A DNA stretch of 64,000 bases from Labrys wisconsinensis. Its GTDB lineage: Bacteria; Pseudomonadota; Alphaproteobacteria; Rhizobiales; Labraceae. Numbering within the stretch: the stretch's first letter is position 1; each line of letters begins with the position of its first letter. The stretch lies in NCBI RefSeq assembly GCF_030814995.1, contig NZ_JAUSVX010000001.1, positions 682,001 to 746,000 on the forward strand, in the 5' to 3' direction. This document shows, one piece after another, positions 1 to 9,526 of this stretch. The notes beneath the pieces are model-generated. The model was not told where the DNA came from and did no database searches. It saw only the letters and a program-made list of their open reading frames with translations. The position numbers were made by a program, and so were the translations under genes.

Positions 1-821
1 GGCTCGGGGACAATCGACTGGAGATAGTCGTGGCCGGCCACGCGCAGGGAGGAGGTGCAGTAGGTGCCGCCGCCGATCAGGGCCCGGAAGGAGCCGTCGA
101 TCAGGCCTTTCTGGGCGATGGCGAGATCGCCGACGATGGCGCGGGTGTTCTTGAACGCGGCGCGCAGGACCTTCCGCACCTCGTCCAGCGCCGGCTTGTC
201 CAGCGGCTGGTACGGATTGACCCCGGCATGCAGCGCCAGCGGCATGATCGGCCAGTCGCCCCAGTCGAGCAGGCAGATCTTGTCCTTGTAGGCGGCGTCG
301 AACACCGGCGCGTAGCTGCGCCAGGTCTCCAGCTTGTCGAACTTGGTGTTGACCGTCGGCCCCACCCAGCCCCATCGGGTCGGCAGGCCGGTCGCCTTGC
401 CTTCGAACTGCAGCGGCCCGAAGGGCGCACGGAACTGCGGATAGAACTCGGCGTACTGGGCCGAGAAATCCTTGTCGTCGAGGAAGCGGCAGATGCCGGC
501 CGGGCCCATCCGCGCGACCCAGGGGCTGTCGGAGGAGACGAGGTCGAAGTCGCGATAGGCGCCGGCCGCGAGCTTGGCGAAGCCGCCGGCCGAATCGGTG
601 ATCAGGTCGACCGCGATCGCCGCGTCGTGGGCCTTCTGGAAGGGATCGAGGATCGCCGGGGCGTTGTAGCCCTCCCAGCACATGTAGCGGATGGACTCGG
701 CGGCCCGGGCGCGGCCGGGCACGAGGCCGCCGGCGGCGAGGGCGGCGCCGGCGCCGAGGCCCTTCAGCAGGCTGCGGCGGGAGATCGGGCTCGACGGCCC
801 GGGTCTTGTCGTGGTGCTCAT
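1..821 (-). CDS. PotD/PotF-like polyamine ABC transporter substrate-binding protein (partial, C-terminus beyond the left edge)
   Basis: The reading frame opens at ATG 821 and runs without a stop to base 1 (273 residues visible), so only the N-terminal three quarters is present. Residues 14-41 form a twin-arginine-type signal (SRRSLLKGLG, then an Ala/Gly-rich stretch ending near ARAAES). The mature part starts IRYMCWEGYN and contains LLDWGDWPIMPLAL, which fits the spermidine/putrescine-binding (PotD-like) branch of family 1 solute-binding proteins. The protein would act in the periplasm, delivering a polyamine-like substrate to an ABC permease expected to the left. It follows the GlnA/PuuA-like ligase by 57 bases on the same strand, so the two probably form one operon for uptake and gamma-glutamylation of polyamines. 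The exact ligand is not readable from the sequence. Confidence 0.85.
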   Translation of the reverse strand, partial: MSTTTRPGPSSPISRRSLLKGLGAGAALAAGGLVPGRARAAESIRYMCWEGYNAPAILDPFQKAHDAAIAVDLITDSAGGFAKLAAGAYRDFDLVSSDSPWVARMGPAGICRFLDDKDFSAQYAEFYPQFRAPFGPLQFEGKATGLPTRWGWVGPTVNTKFDKLETWRSYAPVFDAAYKDKICLLDWGDWPIMPLALHAGVNPYQPLDKPALDEVRKVLRAAFKNTRAIVGDLAIAQKGLIDGSFRALIGGGTYCTSSLRVAGHDYLQSIVPE

Positions 822-878
822 GGCAGGATTCCTCTGGGTTGGCCCGCTCTTGCCGGCGGGCGTTGCGAATGGCGGGAG

Positions 879-2243
879 CTAGACGACCTCGAGGTAGCGG
901 CGGATTTCCCACTCGCTGACGTGGCGGCGATATTCCGCGTCCTCGAAGCGGCGGGCCGCGGCGAAGGCGTCGACGAAAGCATCGCCGAACAGCGCGCGCG
1001 CCGCAGGGCTCGCGGCCAGGCGGTCGGCGGCCGCGCCGAGGTCGCGCGGGAAGGCGGCGGCGGGGTCGGCGGAGGCGCCGTAGAAGTCGCCCGCGCCGGG
1101 CGCCGGCGGCTCGACCGCGTTGCGGATGCCCCACAGCCCCGCCCCGAGCGCCATGGCGAGAGCGGCATAGGGATTGGTGTCGGCGGAGGGCACGCGGAAC
1201 TCGACCCGGGTCGCCTCCGGCGTGTCGTTGATCACCCGGACCGCGGCGGTGCGGTTCTGGACGCCCCAATTGGCCGCGGTCGGCGCCCAGGCGCCGGGCA
1301 CCATGCGCTTGTAGGCGTTGACCGTCTGGCTGCACAGCGCCAGCCATTCGGGCATCAGCCGCACCAGCCCGCCGATGAAGTGCAGCGCCGTGCGGCTGAG
1401 CCCGTGCGGGCCCGCGGCGTCGTGGAAGGCCGGGCGGCCCTCGCGATCGACGAAGGAGATGTGCAGATGGCCCGACTGGCCCGACAGGGTCGGCGCCATC
1501 TTCGACATGAAGCCGGCAACGAGGCCCTGGCGCAGGAAATAGGCCTTGGCGAAGGCCTTGAACAGGGCGGCGTCGTCGGCGGCGCGGATGCCGGCGGCAT
1601 GGACGAGCGGGGCCTCGAAGCAGCCCGGCCCGAGCTCGGTGTGGATGGCGTCGACGCCGATGCCGAGCGTGCGCATGGTCTCGTGCAGCCCCGCCAGCAG
1701 CGGGCCGTGCAGCGCCGCCGTCTGCAGCGAATAGGTGCGGTTGGCCGGCGCGAACGGGGCGAGGTCGCGGAAGGCCTTGGCCCGCAGCGTCTCCGGCGTC
1801 TCGGCGAACACCGCGAACTCGAACTCGAAGGCCGACATCACCGTGAAGCCGCCGGCCGCCGCCGCCTCGATCATCCTCAGGCACTGGTTGCGCGCCGAAA
1901 GCGCGCCGAAGGCGCCGGTGAAGTCGGCGATGCACAGGGCCGCGCCCTCGGCGAAGGGATAGCGCCTGAGGGTGTCGGCGTGCAGCGCCGCCGGCCGGTC
2001 GACATAGGCGCCGGTCTCGTAGGTCTTCTCGGCCGTGTCCCAGCCATAGAGCACGTCGCAGAACGGGTAGCCCTTGCGGGCGAGCTTCACCGCCTTGTCG
2101 GCCGAGACCAGCTTGTCGCGGAACCCGGCATCGGGATCGAACAGCCCGATATGGACCTCGCCGGCGCCGAGCTCCCGCAGCCCCGCCTCCAGCCTCGCCG
2201 CCGCCTCGTCTCCTGCCGCCATTCCCGATGTTCCGCAACCCAT
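879..2243 (-). CDS. Glutamine synthetase-like gamma-glutamyl-amine ligase (PuuA/GlnA family)
   Basis: The product is 454 residues (447 if it starts at the internal ATG 2222, Met8, which would remove the odd MGCGTSG leader). It has the glutamine synthetase layout: an N-terminal beta-grasp with FCDVLYGWDT, the FEFEFAV metal-binding segment near residue 135, an HLHISF segment, then NRTAAVRVI and the C-terminal FRVPSADTNPYAALA motif. The short length and the PotD-like neighbour favour the gamma-glutamylputrescine synthetase branch over the nitrogen-assimilatory enzyme, which is encoded separately at 32431-33471. These enzymes join glutamate to an amine using ATP in the cytoplasm, the first step of the Puu pathway. 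The gene is divergent from a LuxR regulator with a palindrome between them. Substrate specificity is inferred from context. Confidence 0.85.
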   Translation of the reverse strand: MGCGTSGMAAGDEAAARLEAGLRELGAGEVHIGLFDPDAGFRDKLVSADKAVKLARKGYPFCDVLYGWDTAEKTYETGAYVDRPAALHADTLRRYPFAEGAALCIADFTGAFGALSARNQCLRMIEAAAAGGFTVMSAFEFEFAVFAETPETLRAKAFRDLAPFAPANRTYSLQTAALHGPLLAGLHETMRTLGIGVDAIHTELGPGCFEAPLVHAAGIRAADDAALFKAFAKAYFLRQGLVAGFMSKMAPTLSGQSGHLHISFVDREGRPAFHDAAGPHGLSRTALHFIGGLVRLMPEWLALCSQTVNAYKRMVPGAWAPTAANWGVQNRTAAVRVINDTPEATRVEFRVPSADTNPYAALAMALGAGLWGIRNAVEPPAPGAGDFYGASADPAAAFPRDLGAAADRLAASPAARALFGDAFVDAFAAARRFEDAEYRRHVSEWEIRRYLEVV

Positions 2244-2280
2244 GTCGGGGGAGGCTAGGCCGGCGGATCTGGGTTATGAA

Positions 2281-2296
2281 TATCCCGAAGGGGATA
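2281..2296. promoter_or_regulatory. Palindromic operator candidate (lux-box-like)
   Basis: TATCCC-GAAG-GGGATA is an inverted repeat with 6-base arms and a 4-base spacer. It lies between the start of the glutamine synthetase-like gene (2243, leftward) and the GTG start preferred for the LuxR regulator (2375, rightward). It is a plausible site for that regulator. If so, the region 2244-2374 is promoter DNA and the longer in-frame start at 2228 is not used. Confidence 0.5.
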
Positions 2297-2374
2297 GCCG
2301 CGGGGGCGCTCGGCCCGGCGGGAAGCCGCGGCCCGCACGCGGGGGACGGATGTCTTCAAGGGGCTGGAGCTGGG

Positions 2375-3157
2375 GTGCTGGAGTTCTTCGAAACCTGGAA
2401 CAGAAGCATCGCCGAGGCGATGCGGCTCCTGCGGCAGCCGGATTTTCCGCGCGCGGTCGAGGCGGCGCTCGCCGCGCTGGTCGAGCACGACATCGTCATG
2501 GTGTTCGCCTATGCCGGTGCCGAGCGGCCGGTGTGCCTGCACCACAACATGGCGCCGGACCGCGCGGCGACGGTGATCCGCGACTATGTCCGCGGGCCCT
2601 ACCTGCTCGATCCCTTCTACGGCGCGGCGGCGGGCCCGGAGCGCTGCGGCGTGCTGAGGCTGAGGGATCTGGCGCCCGACCTGTTCTACAACTCCGAATA
2701 TTTCAAGCGCCACTATGTGCGCACCCGCATCCGCGACGAGGTCGGCTTCCTCGTGCGGCCCGCCGCCGGCACCGGCGTGGTGCTCAGCATCACGCGGCCG
2801 ATGGACCGGCCGGCCTTCTCCGCCCGCGACATGCAGGCGATCCGCGCCGCCGAGCCCGTGCTGCGCACCCTGGCCGAGGCCCATTGGCAGGACTGGCGTC
2901 CGGGCCCGGCCGAGCGGCCGCCCGCCCCGGCCGGCAAGCCGATCGACCTGGCGCTCGACCGCATGGCCGGTGGGCTCCTGACCCCGCGCGAGATCGAGAT
3001 CACCGCGATGGTGCTGCGCGGCCATTCCAGCGGGTCGATCGCCGCCATCCTCGGCATCAGCGAGGGGACGGTGAAGATCCATCGCAAGAACATCTACCAC
3101 AAGCTGGCGGTGGCCAGTCAGGCGGACCTGTTCTCGCGCTTCATCCAGCACCTCTAG
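2375..3157 (+). CDS. LuxR-family transcriptional regulator
   Basis: From GTG 2375 the protein is 260 residues, the usual size for LuxR regulators with an autoinducer-binding-like sensor. The N-terminal domain (VLEFFETWNRSIAEAMRLL, then LVEHDIVMVFAYAG and FYNSEYFKRHY) is of the solo-LuxR type. Residues about 198-260 carry the HTH (LTPREIEITAMVLRG, ISEGTVKIHRKNIYHKL). The frame is open back to 2228, but that start would overlap the divergent gene and cross the palindrome at 2281-2296, so GTG 2375 is preferred. No autoinducer synthase is nearby. The divergent layout suggests it controls the polyamine ligase and binding-protein operon. Confidence 0.85.
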   Translation: MLEFFETWNRSIAEAMRLLRQPDFPRAVEAALAALVEHDIVMVFAYAGAERPVCLHHNMAPDRAATVIRDYVRGPYLLDPFYGAAAGPERCGVLRLRDLAPDLFYNSEYFKRHYVRTRIRDEVGFLVRPAAGTGVVLSITRPMDRPAFSARDMQAIRAAEPVLRTLAEAHWQDWRPGPAERPPAPAGKPIDLALDRMAGGLLTPREIEITAMVLRGHSSGSIAAILGISEGTVKIHRKNIYHKLAVASQADLFSRFIQHL

Positions 3158-3211
3158 GCCTTCAGCCGAGACCCGCCGCAAAGCATTCGATGAGCCGGCT
3201 CAGTAAATCCG

Positions 3212-3592
3212 TCAACCGGCCCGCTCGGGCTCGCCCCGGGCTGCGAGCTCGGTGACCTCGTCGTCGGTGAAGACGCGGCTGCGGGTGAGGAAGCGCACGC
3301 CCTCCGGCGCCTCGAGCGAGAAGCCGGAGCCGCGGCCGGGCACCACGTCGATGATCAGCTGGGTGTGGCGCCAATAGTCGAACTGGGCGGCGCCGATATA
3401 GAATCGGCAGCCGGCGATCTCACCGAGCGGCACGTCCTGCGGCCCGACCCGGAAGTCGCCGGCGGGATAGCACATCGGCGCCGAGCCGTCGCAGCAGCCG
3501 CCGGACTGGTGGAACATCAGCGGCCCGTGCTGCGCCTCGAGCCGCGCCACGACCGCCGCCGCCGCCTCGGTGATCTCGACCCGGTTGACCAT
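3212..3592 (-). CDS. DUF779 domain-containing protein
   Basis: The product is 126 residues with the DUF779 signature: MFHQSGGCCDGSAPMCYP near residues 26-43 and YWRHTQLIIDVVPGRGSGFSLE in the middle. The function is unknown. The GCCDGS cysteines could bind a metal, but that is a guess. DUF779 genes are typically adjacent to AcoD/ExaC-type aldehyde dehydrogenases, and here the gene lies on the same strand 305 bases after one, so a role in aldehyde or alcohol oxidation is likely. The inverted repeat pair at 3688-3796 sits between the two genes, so cotranscription is uncertain. Confidence 0.85.
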   Translation of the reverse strand: MVNRVEITEAAAAVVARLEAQHGPLMFHQSGGCCDGSAPMCYPAGDFRVGPQDVPLGEIAGCRFYIGAAQFDYWRHTQLIIDVVPGRGSGFSLEAPEGVRFLTRSRVFTDDEVTELAARGEPERAG

Positions 3593-3687
3593 GATTGCTC
3601 CTCTCGCGGAACGTCGCCCGCTTTGTGATCGCCAGCAACCGTCCCGTCAGCGACGGCGGTCGCCCCCTCGCAGCCACCGTCGCGAGC

Positions 3688-3796
3688 GCGTGGATGGGCG
3701 GATCAAGTCCGCCCATGACGGTTGCGGGTGGGGCGACGGCCGCCTTTCCTGCCGCAACCGTTCCGTCATGGCCGGGCTTGACCCGGCCATCCACGC
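3688..3796. repeat. Inverted pair of palindromic repeats (family 1, copy a)
   Basis: This fills most of the 305-base gap 3593-3897. Two 34-base units face each other: GCGTGGATGG...CCATGACGG at 3688-3721 and its reverse, CCGTCATGG...CCATCCACGC, at 3763-3796. Each unit is itself a hairpin (GGGCGG/CCGCCC and GGCCGGG/CCCGGCC). The spacer is also bounded by TTGCGG and CCGCAA. The same unit recurs as inverted pairs at 37984-38124 and 52748-52926. Such elements are common in Rhizobiales and create spurious short frames reading like MAGLDPAIH. Confidence 0.85.
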
Positions 3797-3897
3797 GACC
3801 ACCGTCGTTGCACGGAAAGTCGCGACAGGGACGATCATCATCGTCGTGCCGCCGTCAATGCCGGCGCAGGCGTGCGCCCGCGCCGGCTATTCGATGC

Positions 3898-5418
<1,521 letters not shown>

Positions 5419-5538
5419 GGCGTTTCCCTTTGGCCTTGCGGCGGGACCGCGCGATCGGGCCGCGCGTCCTCCGCCGATGGAGATGGTCGCCCCGCCGCGC
5501 GGCGCCGCCGGCGTGCAGAGCTGTACGGCCAGCCCATC

Positions 5539-5553
5539 GCATCGATCGTGCCA
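5539..5553 (-). promoter_or_regulatory. Sigma-54 (RpoN) -24/-12 promoter for the aldehyde dehydrogenase gene
   Basis: Read on the minus strand, TGGCACG-ATCG-ATGC matches the consensus TGGCACR-N4-TTGC at every fixed position but one (A for the first T of the -12 element). The invariant GG and GC are correctly spaced. It would give a leader of about 110 bases before ATG 5418. The divergent activator has an intact GAFTGA loop, as sigma-54 contact requires. The rest of the 351-base gap 5419-5769 holds the repeats at 5725-5754 and nothing else recognised. Confidence 0.7.
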
Positions 5554-5724
5554 GATGCGCCGGGCGCTTCGATCGACCTTTGCTGCGTTGCGGTAAGTCG
5601 TTGCGTCATCTCTTCGTCGGCGCAGAACCGTTGAATTGAGTTGAGCCGCGCGACGCGATCGGCCTAGAATTGCGGCAGAACCATGCAGACGCACCCGCGA
5701 GAAGGTGACGGACGAAACAACACT

Positions 5725-5754
5725 TGCTGCAGACACCTGTTGCATTTTGCAGCA
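5725..5754. promoter_or_regulatory. Inverted repeat upstream of the AcoR-type activator gene (UAS/autoregulation candidate)
   Basis: TGCTGCA (5725-5731) is the exact inverse of TGCAGCA (5748-5754). A third element, TGTTGCA (5738-5744), pairs with the last one with one mismatch and a 3-base spacer. The cluster ends 15 bases before ATG 5770 and lies about 190 bases upstream of the sigma-54 promoter, a workable enhancer distance. Binding by the activator is inferred. Confidence 0.4.
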
Positions 5755-5769
5755 CTTCGGGAAGAGGCC

Positions 5770-7599
5770 ATGACGAGCCCATCGACGACGGCACCGGTCG
5801 AGATCGCGCGGCGGCAGTTTTTCGGGGAGGGTCGGCTGCCGCGAGCGATGGTGGGCGCCCCCATCGCCCGGTCCTGGCAGCGCTGCGCCGCCCTTGGCCT
5901 CGACATCGCGGCCTTCCCCGCCATCGAGCCGATGACCGCCGACGAGTTCCGGCACGTCTCGGCCTGCCACGAACGGCTGCGCCATGTCAGCCGCCCGGAG
6001 CTGCAGACGCTGCGGCAGGAGGCGCAGGCCATGGGCTCGGTGGTCATCCTCACCGATCCCGACGGCATCATTCTCGACACGCTGGGCGACGCGGAGTTCG
6101 CCGGCCGCGCCGCGCAGGTGGCGCTGCGGCCCGGCGTGCGCTGGAGCGAGGGTGGCACCGGCACCAATGCCATCGGCACGGCCCTCTACGAGCGGCGGCC
6201 GATCGAGGTGCACGGCGGCGAGCACTATTTCGAGACCCATGCGATCCTCACCTGTGCCGCCGCGCCGATCTTCGATCCGCAGGGGCGCATCGCCGGCGCG
6301 CTCGACCTCTCCGGCTCCGCCCTCGCCGACCATCGCTACGCCCTCGGCCTGGTGCGCATGGCGGTCGAGCAGATCGAGCACCGCTTCTTCGACGAGGGCT
6401 TCCGCGACGCCGAGGTCGTGCGCTTCCACACCGATCCGGACCTACTCGGCACGGCGCGCGAGGGCATCTTCGTCTTCCGCGACGGCCGGCTGATCGCGGC
6501 CAACCGCCACGGCCTCGGCCTGATGCAGCTCGACTGGTCGGCCCTCAACGCCCGCCGGCTCGACGAATTGTTCGCCCGGCCGCTCGCCGCCGAGGGCATC
6601 GTCCGATCCCGCGGCCGGCGCGGCGAGCCGCTGTTCGCGCGGCTGTCGCGCCCGCCCGCCCTGCCCTCCCCCGGGCCGGGCGCGCGCCGCGGGGCGGCCG
6701 CGGAGCCCTGGTTCGATCCGGCCGGCGAGGCCATGCTCGACCGGGCCCGCCGGCTGATCGACGCCGAGGTGCCGCTGCTCGTCACCGGCGAGACCGGCAC
6801 CGGCAAGGAGATCTTCGCGCGCCGGCTGCACCAGCTCTCGGCCCGCGCCGGCGGCCCCTTCGTGCCGGTCAACTGCGCCGCCCTGCCGGAGAACCTGATC
6901 GAATCGGAACTGTTCGGCTATGCCGAGGGTGCCTTCACCGGCGCGCGCCGCCAGGGCGCCAGGGGCCTGGTGCGCGAGGCCGACAAGGGCATCCTCTTCC
7001 TCGACGAGATCGGCGACATGCCGCTCGCCATGCAGGCGCGGCTCCTGCGCGTGCTGCAGGACCGGCAGGTCAAGCCGCTCGGCGGCGGACCGGCGGTCAC
7101 GGTCGACTTCGCGCTGGTCTGCGCCACCCACCGCGACCTCGCCGCCTTGACGGCGGCCGGCGCCTTCCGCTCCGACCTCTATTACCGGCTGGCGCAATAT
7201 CCCTTCGAGATGCCGGCGCTGCGCACCCTGGCGGACCGCCGCGCCGTCATCGTACACCTCCTCGCCCAGCACCTGCCCGGGGCCTGGCTCGAGCCCGAGG
7301 CCGAGGCCGCCCTCGCCGCCTATGACTGGCCCGGCAATTTCCGCCAGCTCGCCGGCACGCTGCGCGCCCTCGCCGCCCTGCACCGGCCGGGCGAGCCGGT
7401 GACGGCCGACATGCTGCCGCAGCCGATCCGGGCCCATGCGGCCGCTGCCAGCGCCGCGGCGGCGCCGAGCCGGCTCGAAGACATCGAGCGCGACGCCATG
7501 CAGCGCGCCCTCGACCTCAACGCCGGCAATGTCTCGCGCGCCGCCCGCGCCCTCGGCGTCAACCGCAGCACGCTCTACCGTCGCCTGCGCCTGTCCTGA
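5770..7599 (+). CDS. AcoR-type sigma-54-dependent transcriptional activator
   Basis: The protein is 609 residues from ATG 5770 ([10 protein letters not shown]), which has GGGAAGAG just upstream. Domain order: N-terminal GAF-type sensor (about 75-215, including [18 protein letters not shown]), AAA+ domain with Walker A GETGTGKE at about 340-347, the sigma-54 contact loop GAFTGA at about 387, Walker B LFLDEIGD, and a Fis-type HTH at the C-terminus ([20 protein letters not shown]). This is the AcoR arrangement. These proteins respond to small carbonyls or alcohols and drive RpoN promoters. The divergent aldehyde dehydrogenase carries such a promoter, so it is the likely target. Confidence 0.92.
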   Translation: MTSPSTTAPVEIARRQFFGEGRLPRAMVGAPIARSWQRCAALGLDIAAFPAIEPMTADEFRHVSACHERLRHVSRPELQTLRQEAQAMGSVVILTDPDGIILDTLGDAEFAGRAAQVALRPGVRWSEGGTGTNAIGTALYERRPIEVHGGEHYFETHAILTCAAAPIFDPQGRIAGALDLSGSALADHRYALGLVRMAVEQIEHRFFDEGFRDAEVVRFHTDPDLLGTAREGIFVFRDGRLIAANRHGLGLMQLDWSALNARRLDELFARPLAAEGIVRSRGRRGEPLFARLSRPPALPSPGPGARRGAAAEPWFDPAGEAMLDRARRLIDAEVPLLVTGETGTGKEIFARRLHQLSARAGGPFVPVNCAALPENLIESELFGYAEGAFTGARRQGARGLVREADKGILFLDEIGDMPLAMQARLLRVLQDRQVKPLGGGPAVTVDFALVCATHRDLAALTAAGAFRSDLYYRLAQYPFEMPALRTLADRRAVIVHLLAQHLPGAWLEPEAEAALAAYDWPGNFRQLAGTLRALAALHRPGEPVTADMLPQPIRAHAAAASAAAAPSRLEDIERDAMQRALDLNAGNVSRAARALGVNRSTLYRRLRLS

Positions 7600-7615
7600 G
7601 CCGGCCAGGGACGGG

Positions 7616-7660
7616 TTGACATATCGGAGATCGACCCGACATATAGCTAGACAGTCTAGC
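7616..7660 (+). promoter_or_regulatory. Promoter and operator of the phd/vapC-type operon
   Basis: A consensus -35 TTGACA (7616-7621) is followed 18 bases later by CATATA (7640-7645). GCTAGAC-A-GTCTAGC (7646-7660) is a perfect palindrome with 7-base arms ending 14 bases before the antitoxin ATG. GACATAT also occurs twice as a direct repeat (7618-7624, 7638-7644). This fits autorepression by the antitoxin or the complex. Confidence 0.6.
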
Positions 7661-7674
7661 TTGGAGATGGGCCG

Positions 7675-7929
7675 ATGGAATGGCAGCTTCAGGATGCCAA
7701 GAATCAATTCTCCGAGGTTGTTCGACGCGCCCGCTCCGACGGCCCGCAGATCGTCACCTTGCGCGGCGAACGGGCCGCCATCGTTCTCTCGGCACAGGAC
7801 TACGACGCGCTGGTCCGGGACCGGCCGACGCTCGTCGATCATCTGCTGACCGGGCCGGCCTGGGACGATGACCTGGCCGAAGCCGTGACTGCACGAGCAA
7901 AGGCGCCCAGCCGCGAGCCTGCCTTCTGA
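7675..7929 (+). CDS. Phd/YefM-family antitoxin
   Basis: This 84-residue protein starts MEWQLQDAKNQFSEVVRRA and continues PQIVTLRGERAAIVLSAQDYDAL, the Phd/YefM fold that binds operator DNA through its N-terminus. The Pro/Arg-rich C-terminus would wrap and block the toxin. The stop TGA (7927-7929) shares a base with the ATG of the PIN toxin, so translation is coupled. The perfect palindrome just upstream is the likely self-regulated operator. Its lower GC than the neighbours fits an acquired module. Confidence 0.9.
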   Translation: MEWQLQDAKNQFSEVVRRARSDGPQIVTLRGERAAIVLSAQDYDALVRDRPTLVDHLLTGPAWDDDLAEAVTARAKAPSREPAF

Positions 7930-8333
7930 TGTATCTGGCCGATACCAACATCGTTTCGGAGGCTCGGCGAGGCACGCCGGAAGCCTTGAGATGGCTGCGT
8001 TCGATAGATCCCCGCGCCGTCTATCTCAGCGTCGTCACGCTCGGCGAGATCATGCGCGGCATCACGCTGAGGCAGAAATCCGATCCGCGAGCCGCGTCGC
8101 ATCTGACGCAATGGCTCGAAGCGCTGAGGCGCGACCATGCCGAACGCATCCTGCCGATCACCGACCGGATCGCCGTCGAATGGGGAAGGCTCACCGCCTT
8201 GCGTCCCCGCGGCGATGGGGATGGCCTGATCGCGGCCACAGCCGCCGTTCACGGGCTCATCCTCGTCACGCGCAATGTCAGGGATTTCGCCGATACGCCG
8301 ATCTCGATCGTCGACCCCTGGAACCCGGCTTGA
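7929..8333 (+). CDS. vapC: VapC-like PIN-domain ribonuclease toxin
   Basis: The 134-residue protein is a single PIN domain. The acidic active-site residues are visible in order: Asp5 in MYLADTNIVSE, Glu in VVTLGEIMRG, Asp in GDGDGLIAATA and Asp in TRNVRDF. These proteins cut specific RNAs, often initiator tRNA, with Mg ions. It overlaps its Phd-type antitoxin by one base. All expected catalytic positions are present, so it should be functional. A Phd antitoxin with a VapC toxin is a common mixed pairing. Confidence 0.92.
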   Translation: MYLADTNIVSEARRGTPEALRWLRSIDPRAVYLSVVTLGEIMRGITLRQKSDPRAASHLTQWLEALRRDHAERILPITDRIAVEWGRLTALRPRGDGDGLIAATAAVHGLILVTRNVRDFADTPISIVDPWNPA

Positions 8334-8564
8334 GCGGGGAACCCGGAAGCCTCGCCATCCGGGAGCAATCCCGCATCGGCATGCCGCAGCGCCCGAAGCC
8401 GCGATCGCCCTTTCCTTACCAAGAATACACTTGACACTTCGGCGGCCCGCCGGACAACAATCCAGACTTCATCCGGCTCGGCGCGCATTTCCGAGATTTT
8501 CAACGGATCGTCTCTGCCCTCCTCATCGCATTTTCAGGAGGGATTCCGATTTCAACTGAAGCAA

Positions 8565-9368
8565 TTGGGATCGTCGTCGATGGTGACGCAAATATTGAAC
8601 GGCGTGGAACGTGAATGTTCCATTTTCGGCGCCCTGCTCAAGCGCGAGCTCCTGCACCGGTTCGGCGCCCGCTCGCTGGGATGGATCGAGGAAGTCGCCG
8701 CCATCGCCGTCCACATCCTCGCCTTCACCGTGCTGCGCCTGCTGCTCGGCGGCCGCAGCCATGGCGGCATGGAGATCCTGCCCTTCACCGTCATCGGCGT
8801 CATGACCTTCTGGAGCGTCCGCAGTGGCGTCTCCCTGGTCGCGACCACCCCGGGCGTCATGGTCCGCTATACCGAGTTCCCGCAGGTCAGCCTGCTCAAG
8901 GTCGCGCTGGCGCGCGGCGTCGTGAATGTCGCCCTGTGCCTGGCTCTCGCCTTCGCCGCCTTCCACGCGCTGGAGCTGCTCGGCTATTCCCGTCCGATCC
9001 GGGACGGCTTCATGGTGTTCTGCTGGCTCCTGCTCGGCGGCCTGCTCGGCATCGCCTGCGGCCTCGCGCTGATGTGGCCGTTCTACGTCTTCCCCTTCGC
9101 GCGAACGGTGCTCCTGGTCTTCTTCATGCGCGTCCTGGCAGTGGTCTCGGGCACTTTCTTCGTCTTCCGCGACCTGCCCTACTCGCTGCGGCCGTTCGCC
9201 CGCTGGATGCCGACGCTGCACATCAACGACAAGGCGCGCGAGGCCTATTTCTACTCCTTCCGGGCCGACTGGGCCGACCCGGACTTCGTCACGCTGACCA
9301 CGACCATCCTGTTCGGCCTCGGCCTGCTCAGCTGCGACGCGACGCGCCGGCGGATGGCCCGCGGCTGA
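8565..9368 (+). CDS. ABC-2 type (polysaccharide-export-like) membrane permease, orphan
   Basis: The product is 262-267 residues, starting at ATG 8580 (MVTQILNGVE) or TTG 8565; a GGAGGG at 8537-8542 sits closer to the TTG. It has about six hydrophobic segments in the ABC-2/Wzm-KpsM pattern, for example VVNVALCLALAFAAFHAL, and the C-terminal LRPFARWMPTLHINDKARE seen in capsule-export permeases. Such permeases move polysaccharide across the inner membrane with a separate ATPase, but none is adjacent: the next genes are an RND operon. The 231-base region before it (8334-8564) has a TTGACA at 8431-8436 and nothing else clear. A GC hairpin at 9373-9393 follows the stop. Confidence 0.75.
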   Translation: MGSSSMVTQILNGVERECSIFGALLKRELLHRFGARSLGWIEEVAAIAVHILAFTVLRLLLGGRSHGGMEILPFTVIGVMTFWSVRSGVSLVATTPGVMVRYTEFPQVSLLKVALARGVVNVALCLALAFAAFHALELLGYSRPIRDGFMVFCWLLLGGLLGIACGLALMWPFYVFPFARTVLLVFFMRVLAVVSGTFFVFRDLPYSLRPFARWMPTLHINDKAREAYFYSFRADWADPDFVTLTTTILFGLGLLSCDATRRRMARG

Positions 9369-9526
9369 CCGGCGCCGCCGCGGCGCGGCGGCGTGCGTGC
9401 CGGACGGCAACACCGGCGCGCCGGCTTGCATCCGCCCCGCGGCCGCGGTGGAAACATCCCGGCGGAACCGCTAGACCTCTTGCCGGACGAGCCGCAGCCG
9501 GCGCGGCTGCCATCGGAAAGTGGAGC

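Noticed and set aside
30-2258. A 742-codon plus-strand frame over the start of the window
   Set aside because: It lies opposite the PotD-like and glutamine synthetase-like genes, has shadow-type composition and matches no family.
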